Below, piece after piece: positions 27,186 to 35,406 of a stretch of DNA of 64,000 nt. Both the position numbers and the translations under genes were made by a program. Source of the DNA: Komarekiella delphini-convector SJRDD-AB1 (GTDB lineage: Bacteria; Cyanobacteriota; Cyanobacteriia; Cyanobacteriales; Nostocaceae). The stretch spans positions 1 through 64,000 of the forward strand of contig NZ_VJXY01000024.1 in the NCBI RefSeq assembly GCF_014831675.1, read 5' to 3'. The notes below the pieces were generated by a model, which did not search any database, was not told the DNA's origin, and saw nothing but the letters and a program-made list of their open reading frames with translations. Position 1 is the first letter of the stretch. Every line of letters begins with the position of its first letter.

Positions 27186-28208
27186 CTAAGTTGCTTCTGG
27201 TGGGGAAGTTGTTTCAGGGTTTGGGATATATTTCAGCAAAGCACCGCGATCGCCGATTATAAATCCCTGATCTGGCTTCAAGAAAACAATCTTGTACAAA
27301 TTAGCAGCTACTTCTTCGACCTCACGGTCTTTTTCCCAGGTTTTGCCACCATCGGTACTGCGTAGCAAATTACCGCTACCGCCACCTATCCAAACTTCGT
27401 TGGGTGTGCGATATGCCAAATCCAGTAAACCCCAACTGGTGGACGGTTCTGGATATTGCGCCTTTTGCCATTCGTCAGGTTTAGTTGGATCGCTGAACTG
27501 AATTTGACCTCCCCTTGCTAGCATCCATAACTGACCACCGTCAGCGAAACCCATATTTTCTACTCGTCGCGAACTATTGCGGTTATGAGGAACCCAAGCA
27601 TTTTGTCCTGGTTCCCAAGTTGAGTAGAAGTTACCTTTAGCAGAAACGGCAACATATTTGCCATCAGCAGAACGTTCGATGTTACGCACTACACCAACAG
27701 CTGATTCCACCTTAGCTTTCCAGTTTTTGCCGCCATCCGTAGTTTGATATATTGCTCCAACATCAGTAGCCATTTCAGCTGTATTCTCGGCTAGTGCTTT
27801 AATTGCGATCGGGCTACCGGGTAGCTTTTCGCTCAAGGGAATGCGTGACCAAGAACTACCTTCATCAGTAGTATGCAGTAGCAGCCCTGGCTCTCCAGCA
27901 ATCCAGCCTTCTTTACCCACGAAACTTATTGAGTCAAAGCGATACTTTTGCTCGTCCAGTTCGAGTGTTAGAGGTTTCCAAGTATAACCACCGTCATTTG
28001 TTTCCAAAAGTGTAGCGTTGCTACCTACTAAGTAGCCATGCTGAGGATTTTCAGTAAAAGAAATATCCAGTAGATTTGAGTCTGTCGGCACAGAAATAAT
28101 TTTCCAGGGGTTGTAGCTAACGGAGGGAACTTTGCTACAGCCTATACACATGAGGACTACGATTAACAAGGCAAATATTCGTTGCCAACTTCTCACAAAT
28201 GAATGCAT
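27186..28208 (-). CDS. ycf48: Photosystem II assembly factor Ycf48
   Basis: A 340-residue lumenal assembly factor (HCF136 in plants) that binds newly made precursor D1 and helps it join D2. An export signal ends in a lipobox (MCIGC, Cys at 24). The body is a seven-bladed propeller with repeated TNDGGYTW, TTDEGSSW, TTDGGKNW and STDGGKTW blade motifs. It is in the conserved rubA-ycf48-psbEFLJ cluster, so one transcript would provide both assembly factors and cytochrome b559. Confidence 0.95.
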   Translation of the reverse strand: MHSFVRSWQRIFALLIVVLMCIGCSKVPSVSYNPWKIISVPTDSNLLDISFTENPQHGYLVGSNATLLETNDGGYTWKPLTLELDEQKYRFDSISFVGKEGWIAGEPGLLLHTTDEGSSWSRIPLSEKLPGSPIAIKALAENTAEMATDVGAIYQTTDGGKNWKAKVESAVGVVRNIERSADGKYVAVSAKGNFYSTWEPGQNAWVPHNRNSSRRVENMGFADGGQLWMLARGGQIQFSDPTKPDEWQKAQYPEPSTSWGLLDLAYRTPNEVWIGGGSGNLLRSTDGGKTWEKDREVEEVAANLYKIVFLKPDQGFIIGDRGALLKYIPNPETTSPPEAT

Positions 28209-28309
28209 CAGTATCTCTTAGTTGTTTCTAAATTTGTGTAAGGGTTTTCTAAAAGGTTTACCTTAAGGCAGTGGCCACCCTCCGAGGTAGGTCAAAAAGG
28301 TAACATGTG

Positions 28310-28645
28310 TCATTGTAAGCCGTAGAGACTGATAAAGAACAAGAAGCCAAGAGCCAAAGCACCAAAAATCAAGATATTTTTTTGGGTTGGCGTTAGGTTG
28401 TTGACACCAAGACCGTAACCGAGATTTTCTTTGAAACCGGATGCTGTACCTGCTGGGCCGATGTTGGCAAAAGCGGTCTTTTTAGCACTACAAACTGGAC
28501 AGCGCCAATTTATAGGTAGTTCTGCAAAGGGTGTCCCTGAAGCAATATCATGCTTGTCGTCGCCTTTTTCGGGTTCGTAAACATAACCGCAGGCGCGACA
28601 CTCATAGCGGTCTAGCACTGGAGTCTCAACAGCTGGTTCACTCAT
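28310..28645 (-). CDS. rubA: Membrane-anchored rubredoxin RubA
   Basis: A 111-residue protein required for photosystem II (and in some species photosystem I) assembly. The iron site is CRAC (Cys16, Cys19) and CPVC (Cys49, Cys52). A C-terminal membrane helix (ILIFGALALGFLFFISLYGL) anchors it in the thylakoid. I chose ATG 28645 (MSEPAVETP) because homologs start there; the frame is open further upstream to 28720. It is the first gene of rubA-ycf48-psbEFLJ and is divergent from ndhC. Confidence 0.93.
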   Translation of the reverse strand: MSEPAVETPVLDRYECRACGYVYEPEKGDDKHDIASGTPFAELPINWRCPVCSAKKTAFANIGPAGTASGFKENLGYGLGVNNLTPTQKNILIFGALALGFLFFISLYGLQ

Positions 28646-28840
28646 GGCTAAGGCCTCACAGAGAAAAAATCTTAAATATACGTTAAAAATTATGACATAA
28701 TTGTTAGACTTTTCTATCATCAGCCAAAACGAATCAAATACCTGAAGTGCATCTGTTTCTTAGGTTTCAGAAAAGTCAAAAAGATATAATGTAAAAGAAA
28801 GTAACAGCCTTATTTACACTATAAGCGGTAGATATTCATT

Positions 28841-29203
28841 GTGTTTGTCCTCAGCGGTTACGAGTACCTTCTAGGCTTCTTCATAATCTGTAGCCTAGTG
28901 CCTGCCCTAGCGCTCTCAGCGTCCAAGCTCCTACGACCCAGTGGTTCCAGCCCGGAACGACGCACTACTTATGAATCTGGCATGGAACCCATTGGGGGAG
29001 CCTGGATTCAGTTTAATATCCGCTACTACATGTTTGCCTTGGTGTTCGTCGTCTTTGATGTGGAGACGGTGTTTTTGTATCCTTGGGCGGTAGCTTTCCA
29101 TCGTTTGGGGCTATTGGCATTTATTGAAGCGCTAGTCTTTATTGCAATTCTTGTAGTCGCTTTAGTTTACGCATGGCGTAAAGGAGCTTTGGAATGGTCT
29201 TGA
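28841..29203 (+). CDS. ndhC: NAD(P)H-quinone oxidoreductase subunit 3 NdhC
   Basis: A 120-residue membrane subunit of the photosynthetic NDH-1 complex, which carries cyclic electron flow from ferredoxin to plastoquinone. It has three membrane helices and the conserved [12 protein letters not shown] loop near the quinone site. The start is GTG. It overlaps ndhK by 10 bases, so the two are translationally coupled. Confidence 0.96.
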   Translation: MFVLSGYEYLLGFFIICSLVPALALSASKLLRPSGSSPERRTTYESGMEPIGGAWIQFNIRYYMFALVFVVFDVETVFLYPWAVAFHRLGLLAFIEALVFIAILVVALVYAWRKGALEWS

Positions 29204-29931
29204 ATTCTAACTTAACAACTCAGGACAAAGAGCGAATCATCAACCCTATTGAGCGCCCCACAGTCACTCAAGACCTTTCAGAAAATGTCATTCTGACCAC
29301 GGTTGATGATCTTTACAACTGGGCGCGGCTTTCTAGTCTGTGGCCATTGCTATTTGGCACTGCTTGCTGCTTTATTGAGTTCGCAGCTTTAATTGGCTCA
29401 CGATTTGACTTTGACCGTTTTGGGCTAATTCCCCGTTCTAGTCCTCGCCAAGCCGATTTAATTATTACGGCAGGCACAATCACCATGAAGATGGCTCCTC
29501 AACTGGTGCGTCTTTATGAGCAAATGCCAGAGCCGAAGTATGTAATTGCGATGGGAGCTTGTACGATTACTGGCGGGATGTTTAGCGTTGATTCTCCTAC
29601 GGCAGTGCGTGGAGTTGATAAACTGATTCCTGTGGATGTGTATTTGCCCGGTTGTCCTCCTCGTCCCGAAGCAATTATCGACGCGATTATTAAGCTGCGG
29701 AAGAAGATCACCAATGATTCGATGCAAGAGCGGGGTAAAATCAAGCAAACTCACCGCTACTACAGCACGACCCATAACTTGAAGCCAGTTGAGCAAATTT
29801 TAACTGGTAAGTATATGCAGTCAGAAACTCGCTTTACACCACCGAAGGAATTGACGGAAGCGATTGGTATGCCAATACCACCTGCGCTGTTAACAGCAAA
29901 GGCCGAAAAGGAGGAACAAACCCGTGGCTGA
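29194..29931 (+). CDS. ndhK: NAD(P)H-quinone oxidoreductase subunit NdhK
   Basis: A 245-residue subunit (NuoB family) that binds the terminal 4Fe-4S cluster N2. The ligands are visible in [23 protein letters not shown] and [10 protein letters not shown]. It overlaps both ndhC and ndhJ, giving the usual ndhC-K-J operon. Confidence 0.97.
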   Translation: MVLNSNLTTQDKERIINPIERPTVTQDLSENVILTTVDDLYNWARLSSLWPLLFGTACCFIEFAALIGSRFDFDRFGLIPRSSPRQADLIITAGTITMKMAPQLVRLYEQMPEPKYVIAMGACTITGGMFSVDSPTAVRGVDKLIPVDVYLPGCPPRPEAIIDAIIKLRKKITNDSMQERGKIKQTHRYYSTTHNLKPVEQILTGKYMQSETRFTPPKELTEAIGMPIPPALLTAKAEKEEQTRG

Positions 29932-30454
29932 AGAAGAATCTAAACCAGTACCAGCAGCCAAAGAAGAGTTCTTGGTAAAAGCGGGTAAAGTTTCTCAGTG
30001 GTTAACAGAAAATGGTTTTGACCATGAGTTTTTAGAACCAGACAAGAACGGGGTAGAGATAATTAAGGTGGAGCCAGATTTTTTGCTCCCCACCGCTACA
30101 GCCCTATATGCTTATGGGTTTAATTATCTCCAGTTTCAAGGTGGTGTTGACCTCGGCCCAGGACAGGAATTGGTCAGTGTATATCACTTGATTAAAGTCG
30201 GTGATAATAGCGATCGCCCTGAAGAAGTTCGGGTTAAGGTGTTCTTACCACGAGAAAACCCCACTGTGCCATCAGTGTACTGGATTTGGAAGACCGCAGA
30301 TTGGCAAGAGCGCGAGTCTTACGATATGTTTGGCATTATCTACGAAGGACACCCAAATCTCAAGCGGATTTTGATGCCGGAAGATTGGGTAGGTTGGCCT
30401 TTGCGAAAGGATTACATCTCGCCTGATTTTTACGAGTTGCAAGATGCTTATTAA
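29924..30454 (+). CDS. ndhJ: NAD(P)H-quinone oxidoreductase subunit J NdhJ
   Basis: A 176-residue hydrophilic subunit (NuoC family). It has [31 protein letters not shown] and the closing signature [14 protein letters not shown]. The start is GTG at 29924 inside the end of ndhK, with AAGGAGGAAC upstream as a strong ribosome binding site. A terminator follows. Confidence 0.96.
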   Translation: MAEEESKPVPAAKEEFLVKAGKVSQWLTENGFDHEFLEPDKNGVEIIKVEPDFLLPTATALYAYGFNYLQFQGGVDLGPGQELVSVYHLIKVGDNSDRPEEVRVKVFLPRENPTVPSVYWIWKTADWQERESYDMFGIIYEGHPNLKRILMPEDWVGWPLRKDYISPDFYELQDAY

Positions 30455-30486
30455 TTAGTGCTGAGTTCTGAGTTTCAGTAGTGATT

Positions 30487-30522
30487 AACCCCTTTCCGGT
30501 GGCGGAGAGGGGTTATGTTTTT
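30487..30522 (+). terminator. Terminator of ndhCKJ
   Basis: AACCCCT-TTCCG pairs with CGGAG-AGGGGTT around a GTGG loop and is followed by ATGTTTTT, about 30 bases after the ndhJ stop. Confidence 0.8.
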
Positions 30523-30598
30523 ACAAGGGCATGAGTTGCAAATGCTCAACTGTACTTATTTAGTAATAAATGTATTTTGGCACTTAGCTAATTTTTAG

Positions 30599-31690
30599 CT
30601 AATGAAGTTTAAGTTTTTGATAGTTATCTGCAATTTGCTTAAGCAGCTTTCGGATGCTGTCTAGACTTCTGCTTCCTTGAATGCGATTGCCGTCATCGGA
30701 AATCCAGCTTATGTTGTCAGCGGTGTGTCCAGATGTAGTGCTTGCAGGATCATCGAGCTTCAGCGGGTTAAGATGACCAACTTGGAAGCTTGATTTGCCG
30801 TGCGTTCGGGTTGTTAGCTCCGCCTCGAATTTCTCAAAGGACATAGGAATGAGTGTGATTGGGCATTGAAACACTATCTGTGTATTAAAGAGAACTTTCT
30901 CCCTTTCAAGTGCTTGTCTTGATGTAGCTGGAAAACCATCAAAAGTGCAAAGCTGTTCAATTAAAACGTACTCAATCTCCATGCAAGTTCGGCGGTCAGC
31001 AAATTGAACTGAATGCGGATGCGTTTCCCATCGCTTTTCTCTGTTGGTTTTGAAATTACCAGTTAAAGCACGATCAGTCAGATAAGTTTTAACTGTGATC
31101 TTATCCCTCAGAACCAATTTGAAAAATTTTGCATCCGGGCTAGTCTCGCCTTGAGTCAGAAATTTTCGCAGCTTTAACGTGCGTAGAATTGTTTGAGTGT
31201 ATGTCCAAGCTACATTACCAAGTCGATGTATCCTTGTAGTCTTATCAGATATAGCAGGCTTAGCGAGATAGTCGATAGGTGCTTCGTAGGGAAGTAGTGG
31301 GTATCTGAAAAATAGTTCTAAGCTTTCTCTATGTTCTGGCGTTTGTAACCACTGATCTAGTTTTGAAATAAGGTCTATGGCAATTTCAAGACATTCATCA
31401 AAGGAGCAATACCGTTGATCGCCATTTAGTTGCTCAAACCAACGTGTTCGGAATTTAGTCGAATCTATTTTTGGAACTTTGACAAGTTCAATGAGGAATA
31501 CATGTCGTAAAATTGCCCCACTGGCTAAACGGAGATAGTTTTCACTGCAAAGTTGTGCAGTGATAGGCATGATCAGCTGTGATATTCTTGAATCACTACT
31601 GAGTAATGGCAATGCAACTTGATACAGATTAGTCATATTGAAGCGCTCTGCATTACAAGCCTGCTCAATAGATACCTGAAGCGGATGCAT
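30599..31690 (-). CDS. Putative HNH-type restriction endonuclease
   Basis: A 363-residue protein without close recognition over most of its length. The C-terminal ~60 residues read VGHLNPLK...TADNISWISDDGNRIQGSRS, an H-N-N pattern expected of an HNH nuclease in its beta-beta-alpha-metal fold. An upstream CPITLIP may provide part of a metal site. It starts 2 bases after the stop of a small HTH controller-like gene and lies next to a divergent DNA methylase, which is the arrangement of a Type II restriction system with a C protein. The nuclease assignment is inference from motif plus context; the recognition sequence is unknown. Confidence 0.65.
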   Translation of the reverse strand: MHPLQVSIEQACNAERFNMTNLYQVALPLLSSDSRISQLIMPITAQLCSENYLRLASGAILRHVFLIELVKVPKIDSTKFRTRWFEQLNGDQRYCSFDECLEIAIDLISKLDQWLQTPEHRESLELFFRYPLLPYEAPIDYLAKPAISDKTTRIHRLGNVAWTYTQTILRTLKLRKFLTQGETSPDAKFFKLVLRDKITVKTYLTDRALTGNFKTNREKRWETHPHSVQFADRRTCMEIEYVLIEQLCTFDGFPATSRQALEREKVLFNTQIVFQCPITLIPMSFEKFEAELTTRTHGKSSFQVGHLNPLKLDDPASTTSGHTADNISWISDDGNRIQGSRSLDSIRKLLKQIADNYQKLKLH

Positions 31691-31692
31691 AT

Positions 31693-31938
31693 TTATTCGC
31701 TCAAGCGTTCCTCGAAGTCGGCAATGAAATTGAGCAATCCGATGTCAATCGCACTGCACCACTGACGCAATTCAACAATATCCAATCTTCTTTCACCACG
31801 TTCACACTTACTAATGACCGATTGAGTTGTGCCAAGGCGATCAGCAATTTGTTCTTGTGTTAAACCAGCTTTTTTTCTGGTTTCTATGAGAACTGCCAGA
31901 AAAACTGCGTAATCCTTGGAAAACAGAGATTTTGGCAT
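31693..31938 (-). CDS. XRE-family HTH protein, probable restriction controller
   Basis: An 81-residue DNA-binding protein with a Xre-type helix-turn-helix: RKKAGLTQEQIADRLGTTQS followed by VISKCERGERRLD. The size and fold are those of restriction-modification controller (C) proteins, which first activate and then repress the C-R operon so that the methylase acts first. It is immediately followed by the nuclease gene and divergent from the methylase. Two inverted repeats upstream are candidate operators. Confidence 0.8.
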   Translation of the reverse strand: MPKSLFSKDYAVFLAVLIETRKKAGLTQEQIADRLGTTQSVISKCERGERRLDIVELRQWCSAIDIGLLNFIADFEERLSE

Positions 31939-31956
31939 GTTTTGAAATACATTGCC

Positions 31957-31997
31957 TCAGATCTTAAAGTCTGATTTAGAATAGTCAAAAATCGACT
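31957..31997. promoter_or_regulatory. Candidate C-box operators
   Basis: Two short palindromes lie 19-59 bases upstream of the HTH gene: TCAGA-N8-TCTGA (31957-31974) and AGTC-N7-GACT (31983-31997). Paired operator sites in this position are typical of C-protein autoregulation. The assignment is by position only. Confidence 0.4.
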
Positions 31998-32103
31998 TTT
32001 TTAACGGTCTTAGTAGCAGACTTATCTGCGTTAGCTTCGTAGCTAACAAATTTGGGTTGCTAAATAGCCTGAAACTAGTAGTTCACCAACCCAATTTTGC
32101 CGT

Positions 32104-32200
32104 GTAGGCAAAGCAGGGGGAGAGGTGCAGCAGGGGGAGCAGGGGGAGAAATAATTCTTTTTCAATAATGCTTTTTCTCCCCCAGCCTCTCCAGCTTCCT
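32104..32200. repeat. G-rich dispersed repeat with inverted copy
   Basis: The plus strand has two AGCAGGGGGAG units (32111-32150) and the complementary CTCCCCCAGCCTCTCCAGC (32177-32195). GGGGGAGAAA (32142-32151) and TTTCTCCCCC (32174-32183) form a perfect 10-bp stem. The same AGCAGGGGGAGCAGGGGAGG motif appears inside a gene at 47203-47236. It is a mobile-looking low-complexity repeat of the kind common in Nostocales. Confidence 0.65.
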
Positions 32201-32477
32201 CAGCCTATCACCATGCAAAGTTTCCTTGGCAGACTACTAGGGCTGTTTTATTTTAATTTGCTCAATAGTTCTCTATTGTCTCTTAGACAGACCAGTAACT
32301 TCAAAGCCAGCAGTAAGAAATTCTTGCTAAGTAGTTCCAGAGAACAAGCTAAGCCAGTAACTTCAAGTGGTTATGATTCAAAAGTCAAAATTTTCTATTA
32401 AGACTTGTTTAATAACAGAATCTGTTTTAGTATTTCATTTAATCAAAATATGAAAATCAAAAACTCTATCACAGAAG

Positions 32478-34514
32478 ATGAAAAATAGGCTTCAGAATCA
32501 TGAGCAGTTGTCATTGCTACCATCAGAAGCCAGTGAGGGCTTGGATTACAAAGAAGCTTACCGCCAAATCCGCAACTATCTTGCTGGTCAATACGTAGGA
32601 GCAACTCGTGACGAAGCACTGCTAGTAGAGGTGATTAAGTGTCTCTTTTGCAAGTTGTATCTTATAAAGCAGCAATTACAGTTTGATAACAACGATGCCT
32701 TTTTAGTTGCCAAGCAGTATAGAAAAGCATTCTCAGAGCTACGTGATTTACTGCCCAACTTGTTTGGTACACAGGCTATTTTTAGCCACGGAGAAGAATT
32801 ATTGCTTGACCCAGCAAGCATCACGTATATTGATCATAAACTTGATAAAATCAACCTTGATAACTGGAGCCGTGACCCTTTTGGGGACGCCTACGAAATT
32901 TTTATAGGTTCTACTATTAGAGGACAAGAAGGACAGTTTTTTACACCTCAAAATGCCGTTGAACTTTTAGTTTCGCTTGTAAACCCCAAGTCAGGAGAAA
33001 GATTCATTGACCCAGCTTGTGGAGCAGGCGGGTTTCTCAATGCCATAGCACGTAGTCTAGTTAATGCTGGTGTTTCTCTAAACGATATCTCCAACAGTGT
33101 TTTTGGAGTAGATAAAGATAACTATCTAGTTAATCTCGCAGCAGCTCGCTTGTCGCTGGTTACACTCTCACCCGTTAATGTTTTCTGTGCAGACTCGCTT
33201 GCTTGGGTAGCAGAAGGAGAAAGAAATTTCCTATTGAAAGACAGTTTGGGCACGTTTGATGGTGTAGTGACCAATCCTCCTTTTGGCTCTCGTATTGTGT
33301 CGGTAATAAGCAATGTGCAGAAAGTTTTTGAGCTCGGTTATAAGTGGAAAACAGATAAGAAAACATGTAAATTTGTCAGATCTGATATACTTCAAAACTC
33401 CGTTCCACCACAGGTACTTTTTGTTGAACGCTGCCTCTCTTTAGTGAAATCTAATGGGCGCATAGGCATGGTCGTTCCAGAAAGCCTTATATCTAGTAAA
33501 AATTATCGGTATGTTATTAATTATATTAGAGAATATGCATACATCAAAGCAGTACTGGGTATGCCAGAATCTCTTTTTAAAATTTCAGGGAAGGGAGGAA
33601 CTCACACTAAAACCTGCTTAGTTCTTTTTCAAAAGAAGTCCGAAAGAGAATTAGATGGTGGCAAAATCAGAATCTTCATGGCAGAAGCTAAATGGTGTGG
33701 TCACGATAGCAGGGGAAGACAACTTGGATGTGATGAACTACCTGAAATTGGTAGGAAATACCATGAATTTTTAAGCAATATACCAAAAAAGTATAGTCAT
33801 CTGGGCTATAGCATCTCCGATAATCAAATCGTAGATAATGTTTTAGCTCCTAGATATTACAATCCCGAAGTTAATGATTCGCTGCAACTGCTTAAAGATA
33901 CTCATCACTTAATAAAATTTGGGGATTTAGTTTCATCAGGAGTGATAACAATTAGTACAGGAGATGAAGTAGGTAAGCTCGCTTATGGAAATGGAGATAT
34001 ACCTTTTATTCGCACCTCTGACATATCTAATTGGGAAATAAAAGTAGATCCAAAACATTGTATCAGTGAAGAAATTTATGCTACTTATGCCAAAAAACAA
34101 GATGTTCAAGAAGGAGACATTTTGATGGTGCGAGATGGGACTTATCTGATTGGTACTTGTGCATTTGTTACAAAATATGATACTCGCATTATTTACCAAA
34201 GTCACCTATACAAGCTTCGTGTAACTGATACTTCTAAACTTTCCCCTTATCTACTGCTCGCGGCATTAAGTTCTGTTCCTGTTCAACAGCAGATTAAATC
34301 CAAGAGATTTACTCAAGACATTATTGATTCTTTAGGAGATCGGATTAATGAACTTATATTACCTATTCCAAAAGACAAATTGTTGCAGGGAAAAGTAACA
34401 AAAATGGTACAGCAGGCTATTCATGAAAGAATTGAAGCACGAGAGCTAACAAGGAGAGCCTGCTTAGAGCTATTGGGTAGTAGTGTTGCCAAGTTTGATT
34501 TCAATGGTAATTAG
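32478..34514 (+). CDS. N6-adenine DNA methylase with fused HsdS-like specificity domain
   Basis: A 678-residue enzyme predicted to methylate adenine in DNA. An HsdM-like N-terminal helical domain is followed by GQFFTP (152-157), the SAM-binding motif DPACGAGGF (178-186) and the catalytic NPPF (about 265-268). Residues about 455-678 look like one half of a Type I specificity subunit, a target-recognition domain (FGDLVSSGVITISTGDE, FIRTSDISNW, EGDILMVRDGTY) with a terminal helix (QGKVTKMVQQAIHERIEARE). So modification and specificity are in one chain, as in Type IIG-like or M-S fusion enzymes, but there is no nuclease domain. It is divergent from the controller and HNH genes. Confidence 0.88.
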   Translation: MKNRLQNHEQLSLLPSEASEGLDYKEAYRQIRNYLAGQYVGATRDEALLVEVIKCLFCKLYLIKQQLQFDNNDAFLVAKQYRKAFSELRDLLPNLFGTQAIFSHGEELLLDPASITYIDHKLDKINLDNWSRDPFGDAYEIFIGSTIRGQEGQFFTPQNAVELLVSLVNPKSGERFIDPACGAGGFLNAIARSLVNAGVSLNDISNSVFGVDKDNYLVNLAAARLSLVTLSPVNVFCADSLAWVAEGERNFLLKDSLGTFDGVVTNPPFGSRIVSVISNVQKVFELGYKWKTDKKTCKFVRSDILQNSVPPQVLFVERCLSLVKSNGRIGMVVPESLISSKNYRYVINYIREYAYIKAVLGMPESLFKISGKGGTHTKTCLVLFQKKSERELDGGKIRIFMAEAKWCGHDSRGRQLGCDELPEIGRKYHEFLSNIPKKYSHLGYSISDNQIVDNVLAPRYYNPEVNDSLQLLKDTHHLIKFGDLVSSGVITISTGDEVGKLAYGNGDIPFIRTSDISNWEIKVDPKHCISEEIYATYAKKQDVQEGDILMVRDGTYLIGTCAFVTKYDTRIIYQSHLYKLRVTDTSKLSPYLLLAALSSVPVQQQIKSKRFTQDIIDSLGDRINELILPIPKDKLLQGKVTKMVQQAIHERIEARELTRRACLELLGSSVAKFDFNGN

Positions 34515-34617
34515 TGCGTAGGCGTAGCCTGTCGCAGCGAAAAGTCGAGCCAGTGCGAACAATCGCGTTTGCGTCGGAAGCGCAAAGTTAGAGCGGTGGT
34601 TTCCGCCGTTCTGTTAG
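34515..34617. repeat. GC-rich palindromic intergenic sequence
   Basis: This stretch is GC-richer than its surroundings and holds several imperfect short palindromes, for example GCGTAGGCGTAGCC and GCGTTTGCGTCGGAAGCGC. It looks like the degenerate repetitive sequences scattered between cyanobacterial genes and lies directly after the methylase. Confidence 0.4.
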
Positions 34618-34830
34618 CGACGCAGGAGCGTCACTTTTCAAGCTAGACATCGCTTTACTCAAACGACAGAAGAATTATTTGAGTATGGTGAGATAGACCC
34701 AGCATTGAATTTGCAACCTCTTACTGAAGCTCAAACGGTTGAGCAGAGCCAATCCGCTCTCGAAGCGTACCGTCGCACAGGTTCAGAAGTAGCGCATGAC
34801 CGTGTACGTGAATGGGCAGATACTTTATAG
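34618..34830 (+). pseudogene. Remnant of an antitoxin-like gene
   Basis: The open frame reads RHRFTQTTEELFEYGEID, then PALNLQPLTEAQTVEQSQ and ends REWADTL at a TAG (34828-34830). This resembles the C-terminal half of small plasmid-addiction-type antitoxins common in cyanobacteria. There is no start codon: upstream lies the GC-rich palindromic repeat and an in-frame TAG at 34615. No toxin gene follows; instead a tandem repeat begins. It is probably a broken toxin-antitoxin locus. Confidence 0.4.
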
Positions 34831-34874
34831 ACGACCAATGTTGTAACAAAGACCACTGCTGTCACTAGTTAGAC

Positions 34875-35042
34875 GGCTCCCGTAAGTTGTGCAACCGCTC
34901 CCATAAGTTGTGCAACCGCTCCCATAAGTTGTGCAACCGCTCCCATAAGTTGTGCAACCGCTCCCATAAGTTGTGTAACCGCTCCCGTAAGTTGTGTAAC
35001 CGCTCCCGTAAGTTGTGTAACCGCTCCCGTAAGTTGTGTAAC
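34875..35042. repeat. 21-bp tandem repeat, eight copies
   Basis: Eight head-to-tail copies of a 21-bp unit close to CGCTCCCATAAGTTGTGCAAC with no spacers. Copies 2-5 carry CCATAAG and copies 1 and 6-8 carry CCGTAAG; the first four have GTGCAAC and the last four GTGTAAC, so the array shows a gradient of variants from stepwise duplication. Both strands are open in some frames because 21 is a multiple of three; I regard these frames as artefacts. There is no CRISPR-type spacer variation. Confidence 0.93.
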
Positions 35043-35406
35043 CGCTACTGTAGCAAGAATAGGCAGAGGAGACATAAGCACAGGATACGGAAAATTAAAT
35101 TTTATAACTGAAAATTTTATTTTATTTATCTGTTAAGTAACTTTCGCTATTTCAAAGGTATAATTCATCTTTTATTAGAATTCATCAAATGTATAATATG
35201 CTATTCACTTTTATTTATTAAAAGCCTTTATTACTCATTTTTTCGTTACAATTCTCGGAGGTACAGCTTGCGTTTTGAAAATATAAGTTACTAGCTACTT
35301 AGTAATAATTTATTGACATAACTGGTAAGGTTGCACTTGCCTAAACTTTTGCTGCAAAAATCATGAGCCATTATATGGATAGTTAGCACGTTTACGGCAC
35401 TATCCA
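35043..35406. other. AT-rich upstream region of second module
   Basis: About 360 bases without a gene; very A+T-rich from 35090 to 35240. It presumably holds the promoter of the ATPase-TPR operon. No site is clear enough to mark. Confidence 0.4.

Noticed and set aside
32168-32401. A 77-codon frame upstream of the methylase
   Set aside because: It is largely translation of the CTCCCCCAGCCTC repeat and AT-rich sequence.
34875-35042. CRISPR array
   Set aside because: The 21-bp units abut directly with no unique spacers, and there are no cas genes.
34869-35111. Open frames on both strands through the 21-bp array (heptapeptide repeats such as CNRSHKL and AVTQLTG)
   Set aside because: A 21-bp tandem repeat without stops is open on both strands by construction; there is no start context or gene-like flank.
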